From JAHFOW01 sp964370795 (GTDB lineage Bacteria; Planctomycetota; Brocadiia; Brocadiales; Brocadiaceae): DNA of 33,327 nucleotides. The position numbers and the translations under genes were made by a program. The notes beneath the pieces were generated by a model. It was given only the letters and a program-made list of their open reading frames with translations. It was not told the origin of the DNA and did not search any database. Every line of letters starts with the position of its first letter. Within the stretch, counting starts at the first letter, position 1. The stretch covers positions 1-33,327 of the forward strand of contig CAYJME010000008.1 of the NCBI GenBank assembly GCA_964370795.1. Reading direction: 5' to 3'. This document shows, one piece after another, positions 1 through 8,656 of the stretch.

Positions 1-273
1 GAGGGTCTTTTCCGAAGCAATCTCCCCGCTTTCATAAAGGAGAATTGGTTGCGGCATAGCTGCGCTAGGTAATTTCAAATTTCCCTTTTTTAATTATATA
101 ATTTATACCTTGAAATAAAAAGTTATTCCTGTAAGCATAGTATTTGTAAAAATCCAGAGAATTTGTTTTGAGAATATACTATGAAACACTTATATTTACA
201 TTTAACCTAATTGCAGAAAAACCCCGTTAAGAAAGGGGGGGCTTAAGGAAAAGTCTCTATTGGTACATAATAT

Positions 274-1329
274 ATGAAAAAGCGATGGGTTTATGGTGCG
301 ATTATTTTTTTCCTCTTGATTCTTGCCCTGACAATTATTTTTATACGAAAAGGCTGGAGACCGGAATCAATCCGGACGGCAGGAATTGTTGAAGGTATCG
401 AGGTTAATATTTCTTCTAAAGTCCCAGGCAGGATTTCTTACCTGAGCTGCAAAGAAGGCGACGCAGTCAGGAAGGGTATTACAATTGTTAAACTAGAGGC
501 ACACGACCTGCGGGCATCGGTAAGACAGGCATCGGCAGGTATTGACAAGGCAAAAGCCAACATCCGTGTTTCAGTATCAGCAATTGTGAGTTCAAAAGCA
601 GCCCTTGCAAACGCTGAGGCCGATATTGCAAGCGCCGAAGCAGATATGGAGAAATACCGTGTGCAAAGAGAAGAATCAAAAAGGGAGATGGACAGGGCAA
701 AATCGCTTTTTGAACGTGAAGTTATTTCTCAGGAAACCCTTGATGTTGCAATAGCTAATTATGATGTTGCCGTAGCAAGCCACAATGCTTCGAGGGCGAA
801 GCTGACTGCTGCATATTCAAAAAGGGATGCGGCTCGTGCGCAATTGAACACGGCAGAAAGTCAGCTCATTCTCGCAAAGGCAGGTCTCCGGGAAACTGAA
901 GCCATCTTTTTGTATAATCGTGCAAAACTTGCTGATACCATCATAAAAAGTCCTCTATCGGGAACCGTTGTATTCAAGGCATTGGAGAAAGGTGAGACGG
1001 TGTCGCCGGGTACGACAATGTTAACCATTGTCGATATGAATAATCTGTATGTAAGAGTCGATATCGAGGAAACGCTGGTTGACATAATTATGCTCAATGC
1101 CGTGGCAATGATCAGAACAGAAGGAGAATCCAAAAGGGTATTCAAGGGAAGGGTTTCAGAGATTGGAAGATACGCCGAGTTTGCAACACAGAGGGATGTG
1201 CTCCGGGGGAGACAGGACATAAAGACATTCAGGGTCAAAATTGATATTGACGATCCAGCAGGAATCTTAAAGCCCGGCATGACCGTTGAAGCGGAGATAA
1301 TGAAAGGGGAAAAGAATGGGACAAGATAA
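274..1329 (+). CDS. HlyD-family periplasmic adaptor (membrane fusion protein)
   Basis: Membrane fusion protein that should link an inner-membrane ABC exporter to the periplasm or an outer-membrane channel. The 351-residue product has a short cytoplasmic N-terminus and one hydrophobic anchor at about residues 7-25. A biotinyl/lipoyl-like half domain follows (around SSKVPGRISYL), then a long Ala/Lys/Glu-rich coiled-coil hairpin (about 75-210), the second lipoyl half (SPLSGTVVFKAL) and a beta-barrel region near the C-terminus (PGMTVEAEI). An in-frame TAA lies just upstream, so the ATG at 274 is the first possible start, although no strong Shine-Dalgarno is close to it. The reading frame overlaps the next gene by 14 bases, which suggests translational coupling. 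With the ATPase and permease that follow it resembles YbhG/YbhF/YbhS-type exporters. The substrate cannot be told from the sequence. Confidence 0.9.
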   Translation: MKKRWVYGAIIFFLLILALTIIFIRKGWRPESIRTAGIVEGIEVNISSKVPGRISYLSCKEGDAVRKGITIVKLEAHDLRASVRQASAGIDKAKANIRVSVSAIVSSKAALANAEADIASAEADMEKYRVQREESKREMDRAKSLFEREVISQETLDVAIANYDVAVASHNASRAKLTAAYSKRDAARAQLNTAESQLILAKAGLRETEAIFLYNRAKLADTIIKSPLSGTVVFKALEKGETVSPGTTMLTIVDMNNLYVRVDIEETLVDIIMLNAVAMIRTEGESKRVFKGRVSEIGRYAEFATQRDVLRGRQDIKTFRVKIDIDDPAGILKPGMTVEAEIMKGEKNGTR

Positions 1330-2326
1330 CAAAGCCATTGAGGTCTCTGGAATAACAAAGAAATTCGGATCAATTGTTGCTGTCAATGACGTAAGTTTTG
1401 ACGTAATTGAGGACGAGATATTCGGATTCCTTGGACCAAATGGCGCCGGCAAGACCACCCTTGTAAGAATCCTTACAACACTGGTTAAGCCAACCAGTGG
1501 CGCTGCAAGGGTTGCAGGTTATGATGTCGTAAAAGAATCCGATGCCGTGAGACATCACATCGGTGTGGTCCCCCAGGCGATGACGAGCGACCTTGACCTC
1601 ACGGGTTATGAAAACATGGATATCTACGGCCGGTTCTATAGTGTCGCCGCAAAGGAAAGAAAGGAGAGGATTAAGTATCTCCTCGAAACCGTTGGCCTAA
1701 CGGCACGGGCACATGACCTTGTTGCAACGTATTCAGGCGGCATGCGGAGAAGGCTTGAGATTGCACGGGTGCTTGTGCACAGGCCGGGAATACTCTTTTT
1801 AGACGAACCAACCATAGGACTTGACCCACAGTCCAGACACGTTGTCTGGGATTTTCTGCGCAAGCTGCGAGAAGAATTTACGATGACCGTCTTCCTTACT
1901 ACCCACTACATGGAGGAGGCGGAAACACTATCCAACAGGGTCGCCATCATTGATTCAGGAAAAATCATCGCACTGGGAAGCCAGCGCGAACTTAAGTCGC
2001 AGATACCGGGGAATGATATTGTTTCTCTCACCGCAGAGAAACTTTCTGAGAACATTATAGAGACAATAAAGAAGCAGAATTATGTTCATAAGATTGCAAT
2101 TGAAAATACGACAATGAGGGTATATGTCGACAATGGCGCCCAGCATCTTCCTCAACTCATAGACGAAATAAGATTGTCAGGTGGAAAAATTCTGTCGGCG
2201 GCTATCCATGAGCAATCACTTGAGGATGTCTTCATCCACCACACGGGCAAATCGATACGCGAGGAAGAGGTCAGAAAGGTAAGTTACCTTGTGGGCGCCG
2301 GGACACCGCAGAAATGGGGAAGGTAA
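1316..2326 (+). CDS. ABC transporter ATP-binding protein (DrrA/CcmA type)
   Basis: Cytoplasmic ATPase that powers the exporter formed with the adjacent adaptor and permease. The nucleotide-binding domain fills about residues 5-235, with Walker A GPNGAGKTT, the signature YSGGMRRRLEIAR, Walker B ILFLDEPT followed by IGLDP, and the switch histidine in FLTTHYMEE. About 100 further residues form the C-terminal extension usual for DrrA-like daunorubicin/multidrug ATPases. The ATG lies inside the end of the adaptor gene. The product is 336 residues, a normal length for the group. Family assignment is firm; the transported compound is unknown. Confidence 0.93.
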   Translation: MGQDNKAIEVSGITKKFGSIVAVNDVSFDVIEDEIFGFLGPNGAGKTTLVRILTTLVKPTSGAARVAGYDVVKESDAVRHHIGVVPQAMTSDLDLTGYENMDIYGRFYSVAAKERKERIKYLLETVGLTARAHDLVATYSGGMRRRLEIARVLVHRPGILFLDEPTIGLDPQSRHVVWDFLRKLREEFTMTVFLTTHYMEEAETLSNRVAIIDSGKIIALGSQRELKSQIPGNDIVSLTAEKLSENIIETIKKQNYVHKIAIENTTMRVYVDNGAQHLPQLIDEIRLSGGKILSAAIHEQSLEDVFIHHTGKSIREEEVRKVSYLVGAGTPQKWGR

Positions 2327-2409
2327 AGAAACTACAAATAATAAATGCAAGAAAACTCCATTCGTCATTTGATATTCTTTATTCGATATTCAACATTTGT
2401 TATTGTGGA

Positions 2410-2432
2410 GAGACGTCCCGGCGGGGCGTCTC
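2410..2432. repeat. Hairpin repeat GAGACG-type inside the exporter operon
   Basis: Ten-base arms GAGACGTCCC (2410-2419) and GGGGCGTCTC (2423-2432) pair with one G-U wobble around a 3-base loop. The element sits in the 130-base gap between the ATPase and permease genes, just before the permease Shine-Dalgarno. Similar GAGACG/CGTCTC hairpins occur at 3711-3734 and around 16585, so this looks like a member of a dispersed repeat family. It could lower read-through or protect the transcript, but that is inference. Confidence 0.6.
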
Positions 2433-2456
2433 CCTGTTCAGGAGAAGAAGATAGAC

Positions 2457-3581
2457 ATGATCGATATGGTGAGACTGCTTGCTGTTGTCGAAAGGGACTT
2501 GAAGAAATTCCAGCGCAACCCGGTTGTGCTGGGTATGAGCATTATGATGCCGATCATATATCTTATATTTCTGGGGAATTCATTCCAGGGAAAATTAGAA
2601 GGCATTCCGATGGTAATCGTAGATCAGGATTCAGGTCCTTATGCCAGGAATCTCATAGACAACCTGCGGGCCGTTGAGGCAGGACCGGAGACTATAGAAA
2701 TCTTCAATATGAAAGACCAGAAAGACGCCATCAAGAGCATTCGGGAAGGTCTCTATAAAGCCGGACTTATTATACCCCCTGATTTCAGCAAAAGGGTAAC
2801 TTTGAAACGAAGGCCCGAAGTGGGTCTTTTTCTTGATAATACAGACAATATATCGGCAGAAACCCTACGGATAGTGGTAAAAGGTGCGCTTAGTTCACTT
2901 GATGCTGAGTATGTGCCGATAAGAGAAAGGACTGATGAAGTACATCTGCGAGGGGTAGACCTTTACCGGAAGGTAGATTATTACCAGTCCCTCGTCCCGG
3001 GTGTTGTCATCATGGCCATTTTTATGGGAACGTTGACCACCGGGGCATTTAATCTTGTTATGGACAGGTTTCTCGGCATTGACGAGTGCTATCTGCTTAC
3101 GCCTATTTCAAAATCGGATATTGTGACCGGCCTCATCATCAGCGGGTTGTTTATCACCACAGCCATTGCCGTTTTAGTGTTGGCGGTGAGTATGGTGATA
3201 ACGGGCATACCTGTTATCGCAGGGATAAAGCAATATGTATCCATAATAATCGTTATAATTCTCACCACCCTCGGCCTCCTTAGTCTGATGTTTGTTATAC
3301 TGGGAAGGTTTAACCACCCCAGGGTTGTTGGCATATTAAGTGGATTTTTGAACGTAATCCTCTTCTTCCCGAGTGGCGCAGTGTACCCTATTGAGAGCTT
3401 TCCTCAATGGCTCAAGGTATTGGCCAGGGTAAATCCTGAAGCATACGCCGTGGATGCCCTCAAGACCATCCTCTTTAAAGGCGCTGGTCTCGGTAGTATT
3501 GTATCAGACATTGCATTTCTTTCGGTATTTACCATTCTCATGATGACCATATCGATAGTGACGTTTAAGAGGACTGTTTAA
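2457..3581 (+). CDS. ABC-2 type transporter permease
   Basis: Inner-membrane permease partner of the upstream ATPase. I place the start at the ATG at 2457 (MIDMVRLLAVVERDLKK) because GGAGAAGAAG at 2441-2450 is a well-spaced Shine-Dalgarno; the frame can be extended to a TTG at 2397, but that runs through a hairpin repeat. The 374-residue product has the ABC-2 layout: one N-terminal membrane segment (about 23-42), a large extracytoplasmic domain (about 45-190, with the VDQDSGPYARN region), then about five membrane segments to the C-terminus. The motif FFPSGAVYPIESFPQWL before the last segments is typical of this permease family. YbhS/YbhR-type exporters often have two permeases; only one is seen here, so it may work as a homodimer. 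Confidence 0.9.
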   Translation: MIDMVRLLAVVERDLKKFQRNPVVLGMSIMMPIIYLIFLGNSFQGKLEGIPMVIVDQDSGPYARNLIDNLRAVEAGPETIEIFNMKDQKDAIKSIREGLYKAGLIIPPDFSKRVTLKRRPEVGLFLDNTDNISAETLRIVVKGALSSLDAEYVPIRERTDEVHLRGVDLYRKVDYYQSLVPGVVIMAIFMGTLTTGAFNLVMDRFLGIDECYLLTPISKSDIVTGLIISGLFITTAIAVLVLAVSMVITGIPVIAGIKQYVSIIIVIILTTLGLLSLMFVILGRFNHPRVVGILSGFLNVILFFPSGAVYPIESFPQWLKVLARVNPEAYAVDALKTILFKGAGLGSIVSDIAFLSVFTILMMTISIVTFKRTV

Positions 3582-3593
3582 TTTCGGTACTTG

Positions 3594-3637
3594 TTCCCAT
3601 GTTCTGCGTGGGAATAAGTCGCAAGACGCTCTGCGTC
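3594..3637. repeat. Tandem small hairpins (GTTCCCA/GACGC family)
   Basis: Two adjacent inverted repeats follow the permease gene: TTCCCA (3594-3599) with TGGGAA (3609-3614), then GACGC (3625-3629) with GCGTC (3633-3637) around TCT. The same GACGC-3-GCGTC hairpin recurs at 16585-16597 next to other Tm-stable hairpins. With the palindrome at 3711-3734 they fill the gap between convergent genes, where they may help stop transcription. Neither is followed by a clear T-run. Confidence 0.55.
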
Positions 3638-3710
3638 CGTTGGACAGGTTCAATTTTGTAAATTGAATACTTCATGGCGTTTGTTATCAACACTGGTATG
3701 AAATATTTTT

Positions 3711-3734
3711 AGAGACACAATGCATTGCGTCTCT
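3711..3734. repeat. Palindromic repeat AGAGAC...GTCTCT
   Basis: Arms AGAGACACAATG (3711-3722) and CATTGCGTCTCT (3723-3734) form a nearly perfect 24-base palindrome with one A/C mismatch. It lies immediately beyond the true stop codon of the cobA-hemD gene (TAA at 3743-3745 on the minus strand) and belongs with the other GAGACG-type hairpins in this window. Confidence 0.65.
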
Positions 3735-3742
3735 ATGGTGCA

Positions 3743-5295
3743 TTATATGGTTTTTTGCCTGGAAATGGTACTTTCCAGAATTGCATCCACCAGCCCCGGA
3801 ATGGTATATTCTTTTGCCTTAATGGCAACCCGAAGACCCATNNNNNNNNNNNNNNNNNNNNNNNNNNNNNNNNNNNNNNNNNNNNNNNNNNAATACTGAC
3901 GAATTGGACGTATTTATTCAACGCAGCAACGTCTTTTTCACCGATAATCTGGAGAAAATTTCTTACGGTCGATGAACTGGTAAAGGTCACCATATGAATT
4001 TCCCCTTTTTTCATTTTATCAAGGAGGTTGATATCCTTAGGTTGTGCCATAACCGTTTTGTACGCTACCAGGTCTGTCACTTCTCCCCCTAATTTCTGGA
4101 GTTCTTCCGGCAGGAAGCTTCTGGCAATATCAGCCCTGGGCAACAGGAATCTCTCGCCTTTTATGGATGTCACCTTCTTTAACTCTTCAACAACAGATTC
4201 AGCGACAAATTTGGGTGGTCTGCAGTTAACCTGGAGGTGATACCGCCGAATACCCTCCTCTGTGGCCGGGCCAATAGCGCAGAGTTTTATACCTTTCAAG
4301 TCACGGATATCCTTTCCGAGTTCGAACAATCTTTGGAAAAAGGCATCAACGCCATTAATGCTGGTAAAGACAAGCCAATGATAACCATTAATATTCTTTA
4401 TAGCTTCATCAAGGGGTTTTATGGAATCCGGTTTTGTAATCTCAATGGTGGGAAATTCAATAACATGTGCCCCAGATTCATGCAATTGATCTGCAAATTC
4501 ACTGGCCTGTTCCCTTGAGCGCGTAACGACAATCGTTTTTCCAAACAAAGGTTTGGTTTCAAACCAGTTGAGTTGGTCCCGTAATTTTACCACTTCACCC
4601 ACAATGGTAATTGCCGGCGGTTTAATATCTTTTGTTTTCTCCACGATGGTATCCAGTGTTCCTGTTACCGTCTTTTGCTGAGGGGTAGTTCCCCACCGTA
4701 TTACGGCAACCGGGGTATCCTTGGAACGGCCGTGTTTCATGAGTTGTTCTGTAATATGGGGAAGGTTCTTAATGCCCATGTAAAAGGCGATCGTACCAAT
4801 GCCTGTGCTGATTTTTGCCCAATCAATAGAGCTTTCATTTTTTGTGGGGTCTTCGTGTCCGGTAATTAACCCAAAGGTGGATGTGAAGTCACGATGGGTA
4901 ACAGGAATTCCTGCATAGTTTGGCGTTGCAATGGCCGCTGTAATGCCGGGCACCACTTCAAACGGCACATTATTCTCGCGGAGCACGATGGCCTCTTCTC
5001 CGCCGCGCCCGAAGATGTATGGGTCGCCACCCTTTAATCGTGTTACAATTTTATCTTCCTTTGCCTTTTTCACCAGAAGTTGATTGATGTCATCCTGCTC
5101 CATAGTATGCGCGCCACCCTGCTTACCTACATAGATCATTTCAATATCGGGTTTTGCCGCTTTGAGAAGTTCGATATTTACTAAATAATCATAAATGATA
5201 ACATCGGCCTTTTTGATGCACTCCAGCCCCCTTACGGTAATAAGCTTGGGATCGCCAGGACCTGCCCCCACGAGATATACTATACAACGCTTCAT
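3743..5295 (-). CDS. cobA-hemD: Fused uroporphyrinogen-III C-methyltransferase / uroporphyrinogen-III synthase (interrupted by N gap)
   Basis: Cytoplasmic bifunctional tetrapyrrole enzyme. The N-terminal half (about residues 1-245) is the S-adenosylmethionine-dependent methyltransferase making precorrin-2/sirohydrochlorin precursors: VGAGPGDPKLIT, RLKGGDPYIFGRGGEE, VPGITAA and PVTHRD are its diagnostic motifs. From about 255 (KTIVVTRSREQA) a HemD domain closes hydroxymethylbilane to uroporphyrinogen III. The ATG at 5293-5295 follows a GAAAGG at suitable distance; a GTG two codons earlier is also possible. The 50-N gap at 3842-3891 interrupts the HemD domain. Reading straight through gives an untypical tail, but the minus-strand frame ending at TAA 3743-3745 reads GLRVAIKAKEYT then IPGLVDAIL, a normal HemD C-terminus. 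The real gap is therefore a multiple of 3 and not 50. Confidence 0.92.
3842..3891. other. Assembly gap (50 N) inside cobA-hemD
   Basis: Fifty Ns. The coding frames on the two sides are offset by one base, yet both read convincing HemD sequence, so the gap length is nominal. From the HemD fold I would expect roughly 8-12 missing codons between the VSI strand and GLRVAI. Confidence 0.95.
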
Positions 5296-5616
5296 CAACA
5301 CAAACCTTTCATGAACAGGAATATTTTAAAATTTCTCTAAAGTTTAATACTCAATAACAACGAGCACGAATGGACACGAATCCACCCTGCTTAAATGTGC
5401 GCATTTGTGGCTGAAAAATAATAGCTTATTATTATAAAGCAATATCTCTTATCCGGTCAATGAATAAAATAACCTTTTAATGAGAAACCAAAAGTCTTTA
5501 TCTGCCCTTTACATCCTTCTTATACCCTCCATTTAACCTTTACAATATCCATTAAATAAAGGATAATATTATTTATATATTCTCTGGTCTCCGCGTTAAA
5601 TTATAGCGAAAATGCT
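5296..5616. other. Intergenic region between divergent cobA-hemD and phoB
   Basis: About 320 AT-rich bases without a supportable gene. It holds a candidate promoter for the two-component pair (5539-5567) and a repeat-like CACGAATGGACACGAAT stretch near 5365. No clear Pho-box (CTGTCAT tandem) is visible, so autoregulation by the downstream PhoB-like regulator cannot be claimed. Confidence 0.5.
5539..5567 (+). promoter_or_regulatory. Candidate sigma-70-type promoter of the phoB-phoR operon
   Basis: TTTACA at 5539-5544 and GATAAT at 5562-5567 are separated by 17 bases and lie about 50 bases upstream of the phoB ATG. Overlapping AT-rich hexamers make the exact -10 uncertain. Confidence 0.4.
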
Positions 5617-6306
5617 ATGCCTAAAGAAAAAATACTTGTTGTAGATGATGAAGAAGACTTATTAAAATTAATTCGGTTTCATCTCGAAAAAGATGGTTAT
5701 AAAGTTTTAACTGCAACAAATGGCGAGGATGCTTTATTTTTAACGCGGAGAGAAAGGCCCGAACTTATTATTCTGGATTTAATGTTACCAGGAATAGATG
5801 GGTTTGAGGTTTGCAAAAAAATAAAAACAACCCCTGAACTTGCTCACACGGCTGTAGTAATGCTGACGGCGAAAGGGGAAGAAGTTGATGTAACGCTGGG
5901 TTTAAAACTAGGGGCTGATGATTACGTTACAAAGCCCTTTAGCTTGAAAGAACTTGTTGCACGAGTACAAGCAGTACTCAGGAGAACACAAATCTCTTCG
6001 ATAATAAAAGACCATATTGAAATAGGCGAACTTACTCTTGATGTATACAAACATGAGGTAACGATAAAGAACAACCCTGTCCCTTTGACCCTCACGGAAT
6101 TCAAAATTCTTCACCAGCTTGTCAGCAACCCGGGCCGTGTATTTACCCGGGATGATTTAATTAACGTGGTTTCCGGGTCTGAGACAATTGTTATCGACCG
6201 AACTATTGATGTGCATATAGCTTCGCTCAGAAAAAAATTAAAGGCATTCTCAAATTATATTATTACAATACGTGGGATTGGGTACAAATTTAAGGAACAA
6301 TCGTGA
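5617..6306 (+). CDS. phoB: PhoB/OmpR-family response regulator
   Basis: DNA-binding response regulator of a two-component system. The receiver domain (residues 1-120) has the acidic pair D10/D11, the phosphoacceptor D54 in IILDLMLPG, the conserved Thr in VVMLTAK and the Lys in DYVTKPF. A winged-helix effector domain (about 130-229) contains PLTLTEFKIL and RTIDVHIASLRKKL, the recognition helix typical of PhoB/PhoP. The 229-residue length is normal. The kinase gene starts at the base after the TGA, so the two are co-translated. PhoB-like phosphate control is the usual role of this pairing, but no phosphate transport genes are nearby, so the signal is not proven. Confidence 0.9.
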   Translation: MPKEKILVVDDEEDLLKLIRFHLEKDGYKVLTATNGEDALFLTRRERPELIILDLMLPGIDGFEVCKKIKTTPELAHTAVVMLTAKGEEVDVTLGLKLGADDYVTKPFSLKELVARVQAVLRRTQISSIIKDHIEIGELTLDVYKHEVTIKNNPVPLTLTEFKILHQLVSNPGRVFTRDDLINVVSGSETIVIDRTIDVHIASLRKKLKAFSNYIITIRGIGYKFKEQS

Positions 6307-7758
6307 ATGTTTAAAAACAAGTTATTCTGGAAAATATTTACAAGCTACGTTGTCCTTCTCATCGGATGTCTTGCACTGATGGGGTATTTTATGAGTAGAT
6401 TCTTAAAAGGCTATCATGAAAATTTTTTAACGAAAAACATGGAGTCCGATACAATTATAATTTTATATATAATTCTTACCTTTGTTGCAACCGTAGGCGT
6501 TGGATTTGTCATTTTTCGAATAAGTACATCTCCTTTACTCAGTATTACACAGATAGCGCGAAACTTTGCACAGGGTAATTTTACAAGCAAAGCAAAAGTT
6601 ATTACTTCCGGTGAAATGGGCGATCTGGCAAATGCAATTAATGCAATGGGCGTTGAGCTCCAAACGAAGATGCAAACCATTTTCGACGACAAGAATAAAA
6701 TGGATGCAATCATGGCCAATATGATTGACGCAATCATTACAACAGATCTTCAGGAAAGAATAATTCTTATCAACAACGCAGCGAAAACCATGTTTGGAAT
6801 ATCAAGGGTTATGTTAAATAAGGATTACTTGTGGGAAAAAATACGTAATGAGAAATTACGGCAACTGGTGAGAGAGATAATCCATGCCTCAACTAAGAGC
6901 GGAGATAAGTCACAATCATCAAAAGTTTCTGAAATAGAAATTCTTTCACCGAAAAAGAGACTCCTCCAGACACACCTTTCGCCTATTCAGATTGATAAAG
7001 ATACAAGAGGTATCCTCCTCGTATTTCACGATATAACAGAATTACGGAAACTGGAAAACACTCGAAGAGAATTTGTTACCAATGTATCTCACGAATTGAG
7101 AACTCCCCTTGCATCCATTAAAGGTTCTGTTGAAACGCTTCTCGAAAACTGCACACCAGGAGGGGAACACACACAGGAATTTCTTAATATCATTAAGCGG
7201 CACACAGAGAGACTTGATAATCTTATCAAGGATATTTTAGAATTATCCAGATTAGATTCTAACGACCTTAAAATAGAACTGCACAGGATAGACATCCAAC
7301 CTTGTATAGAAAACATCTTTACCCATTACAAAGATCTTTGCGCCGAAAAGAATCAAACTTTTGATTTGCAGATGCCACAATATATACCAGCTATAGAAAC
7401 AGATAACTATCTCTTACGTCAATTGCTGACCAATTTACTTGATAACGCAGCAAAATACACACCAAAAGGTGGGCAGATATACTTGAAGGTAGAACCCGTT
7501 AATGAGTCGGTTCGTTTTGTAGTATCAGATACGGGTATTGGTATACCACAAGAACACCAACCCCGAATTTTTGAGCGTTTCTACCGGGTTGACCCTGCCC
7601 GGTCACGAGAGATGGGGGGAACAGGATTGGGGCTTTCCATTGTTAAACACATAGTTACACTCCACCATGGGTCTGTTAAAGTTGAGAGCAATGTAGGAAT
7701 AGGAAGCCATTTTATAGTTACAATACCACAACAACAACCAAAATACACGATTTTATAA
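6307..7758 (+). CDS. phoR: PhoR-type sensor histidine kinase
   Basis: Membrane sensor kinase partner of the adjacent regulator. Two membrane segments lie at about 10-30 and 48-70 with a very short periplasmic stretch between them, as in PhoR-like kinases that sense through partners rather than a large external domain. A HAMP linker (about 71-124), a PAS domain (about 130-245), the HisKA box with H262 in FVTNVSHELRTPL, and a HATPase domain follow. The latter shows N-box LLTNLLDNAAKYT, DTGIGIP, ERFYRVD and GGTGLGLSIVKH. All catalytic boxes are intact over 483 residues. Start and previous stop abut (TGA at 6304-6306). Confidence 0.92.
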   Translation: MFKNKLFWKIFTSYVVLLIGCLALMGYFMSRFLKGYHENFLTKNMESDTIIILYIILTFVATVGVGFVIFRISTSPLLSITQIARNFAQGNFTSKAKVITSGEMGDLANAINAMGVELQTKMQTIFDDKNKMDAIMANMIDAIITTDLQERIILINNAAKTMFGISRVMLNKDYLWEKIRNEKLRQLVREIIHASTKSGDKSQSSKVSEIEILSPKKRLLQTHLSPIQIDKDTRGILLVFHDITELRKLENTRREFVTNVSHELRTPLASIKGSVETLLENCTPGGEHTQEFLNIIKRHTERLDNLIKDILELSRLDSNDLKIELHRIDIQPCIENIFTHYKDLCAEKNQTFDLQMPQYIPAIETDNYLLRQLLTNLLDNAAKYTPKGGQIYLKVEPVNESVRFVVSDTGIGIPQEHQPRIFERFYRVDPARSREMGGTGLGLSIVKHIVTLHHGSVKVESNVGIGSHFIVTIPQQQPKYTIL

Positions 7759-7761
7759 TAT

Positions 7762-8526
7762 ATGGAACTTATTATCAATTTTATAGAGGATCTGGTTTAC
7801 ATATACGAGGAAGTATTCTGGCTCAAAGAATGCTTCATGACTCTAAAATCAATTTTTATCTTCCTCCTGGTGCGATGGATAATGAAATTAGAGTATAAAG
7901 TAACACTTCTTTTGTATCTGGCGTCTTTTATTGGCGTTGCCTGTATTTTTTTTGGCGACATCGGTTATTTGAGTGACAATGACGTCCTAAAACTTATCGG
8001 CCCAACCACCTTATTTCTTTTATTAGCTTATAACAAGAATAAAGAAAGTGATTACATCGTGTTCATTTTTCTTATTCCTTATTTAATCACTTCTTACGAA
8101 TTTTATAGAAGCCTGCCTCTTGTAATAGAATCATTAATATCTCATGCATTAATTATTGTTAGTATCATCGTTGTAAAAGAGAATTTGTATCTTTCCTTGT
8201 TTATGAGTGCAGTCATTGGAATACTTATCAATTTAATTGGCTACAATACTGCTCCGGGCACGAATGACATCCTGATAAACCCGGCATTAATAACCCTGGC
8301 AACAAAAGGGCTCGAACGTTATACAAAAGATAAAAAATACTCAGAGTTTCTCAAGTCCTTTTGGATAACCCTTGTGTGTTTTGCCTATTTTGGAAGCTGG
8401 ATTTTTCATAGCATAAAACCGGGCTGCCCGCTTTACCATACTACTGAAATATATAAATCTCACAGCAAGCATCCATCAATGCCTACCAATCCACCGCCAT
8501 TATTCGACTACACAGTATTTCATTAG
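7762..8526 (+). CDS. Polytopic membrane protein of unknown function
   Basis: I do not recognise this family. The 254-residue product is strongly hydrophobic, with about seven predicted membrane segments (for example TLLLYLASFIGVACIFFG, YIVFIFLIPYLITS, HALIIVSIIVV, LFMSAVIGILINLIG). It ends in a polar tail rich in His, Pro and Lys (about 225-254). It begins 3 bases after the kinase stop, so it is probably transcribed with the two-component pair. The Shine-Dalgarno at the first ATG is poor; internal ATGs at about 7837 or 7882 are alternative starts. It may be an accessory membrane partner of the sensor, but that rests only on position. Confidence 0.7.
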   Translation: MELIINFIEDLVYIYEEVFWLKECFMTLKSIFIFLLVRWIMKLEYKVTLLLYLASFIGVACIFFGDIGYLSDNDVLKLIGPTTLFLLLAYNKNKESDYIVFIFLIPYLITSYEFYRSLPLVIESLISHALIIVSIIVVKENLYLSLFMSAVIGILINLIGYNTAPGTNDILINPALITLATKGLERYTKDKKYSEFLKSFWITLVCFAYFGSWIFHSIKPGCPLYHTTEIYKSHSKHPSMPTNPPPLFDYTVFH

Positions 8527-8576
8527 AACATTTATAGATTATTTGTCATTACGATCGAGTACTAATCTGTCCAAAT

Positions 8577-8617
8577 AAAAAAGGGTAGGAAAGACTCTGC
8601 TGATCTTCCTACCCTTT
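8577..8617 (-). terminator. Intrinsic terminator between convergent genes
   Basis: Perfect 12-base arms AAAGGGTAGGAA (8580-8591) and TTCCTACCCTTT (8606-8617) with a 14-base loop. On the minus strand the stem is followed by a T-rich tail (complement of 8573-8579), fitting a rho-independent terminator for the secreted-protein gene. The plus strand has a weaker T-tail, so it may also stop transcription from the left. Confidence 0.85.
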
Positions 8618-8656
8618 GTTTACGTAATTTATCAGTTTTAATTTCTACACGAGACT

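Noticed and set aside
1..273. Open frame at the window start and a CCCC/GGGG hairpin near 222-240
   Set aside because: The frame stops after about 23 codons and resembles a dispersed repeat; the hairpin is short and lacks a T-run, so neither supports a feature.
5500..5616. Pho box upstream of phoB
   Set aside because: No tandem CTGTCAT-like heptamers at the required spacing.
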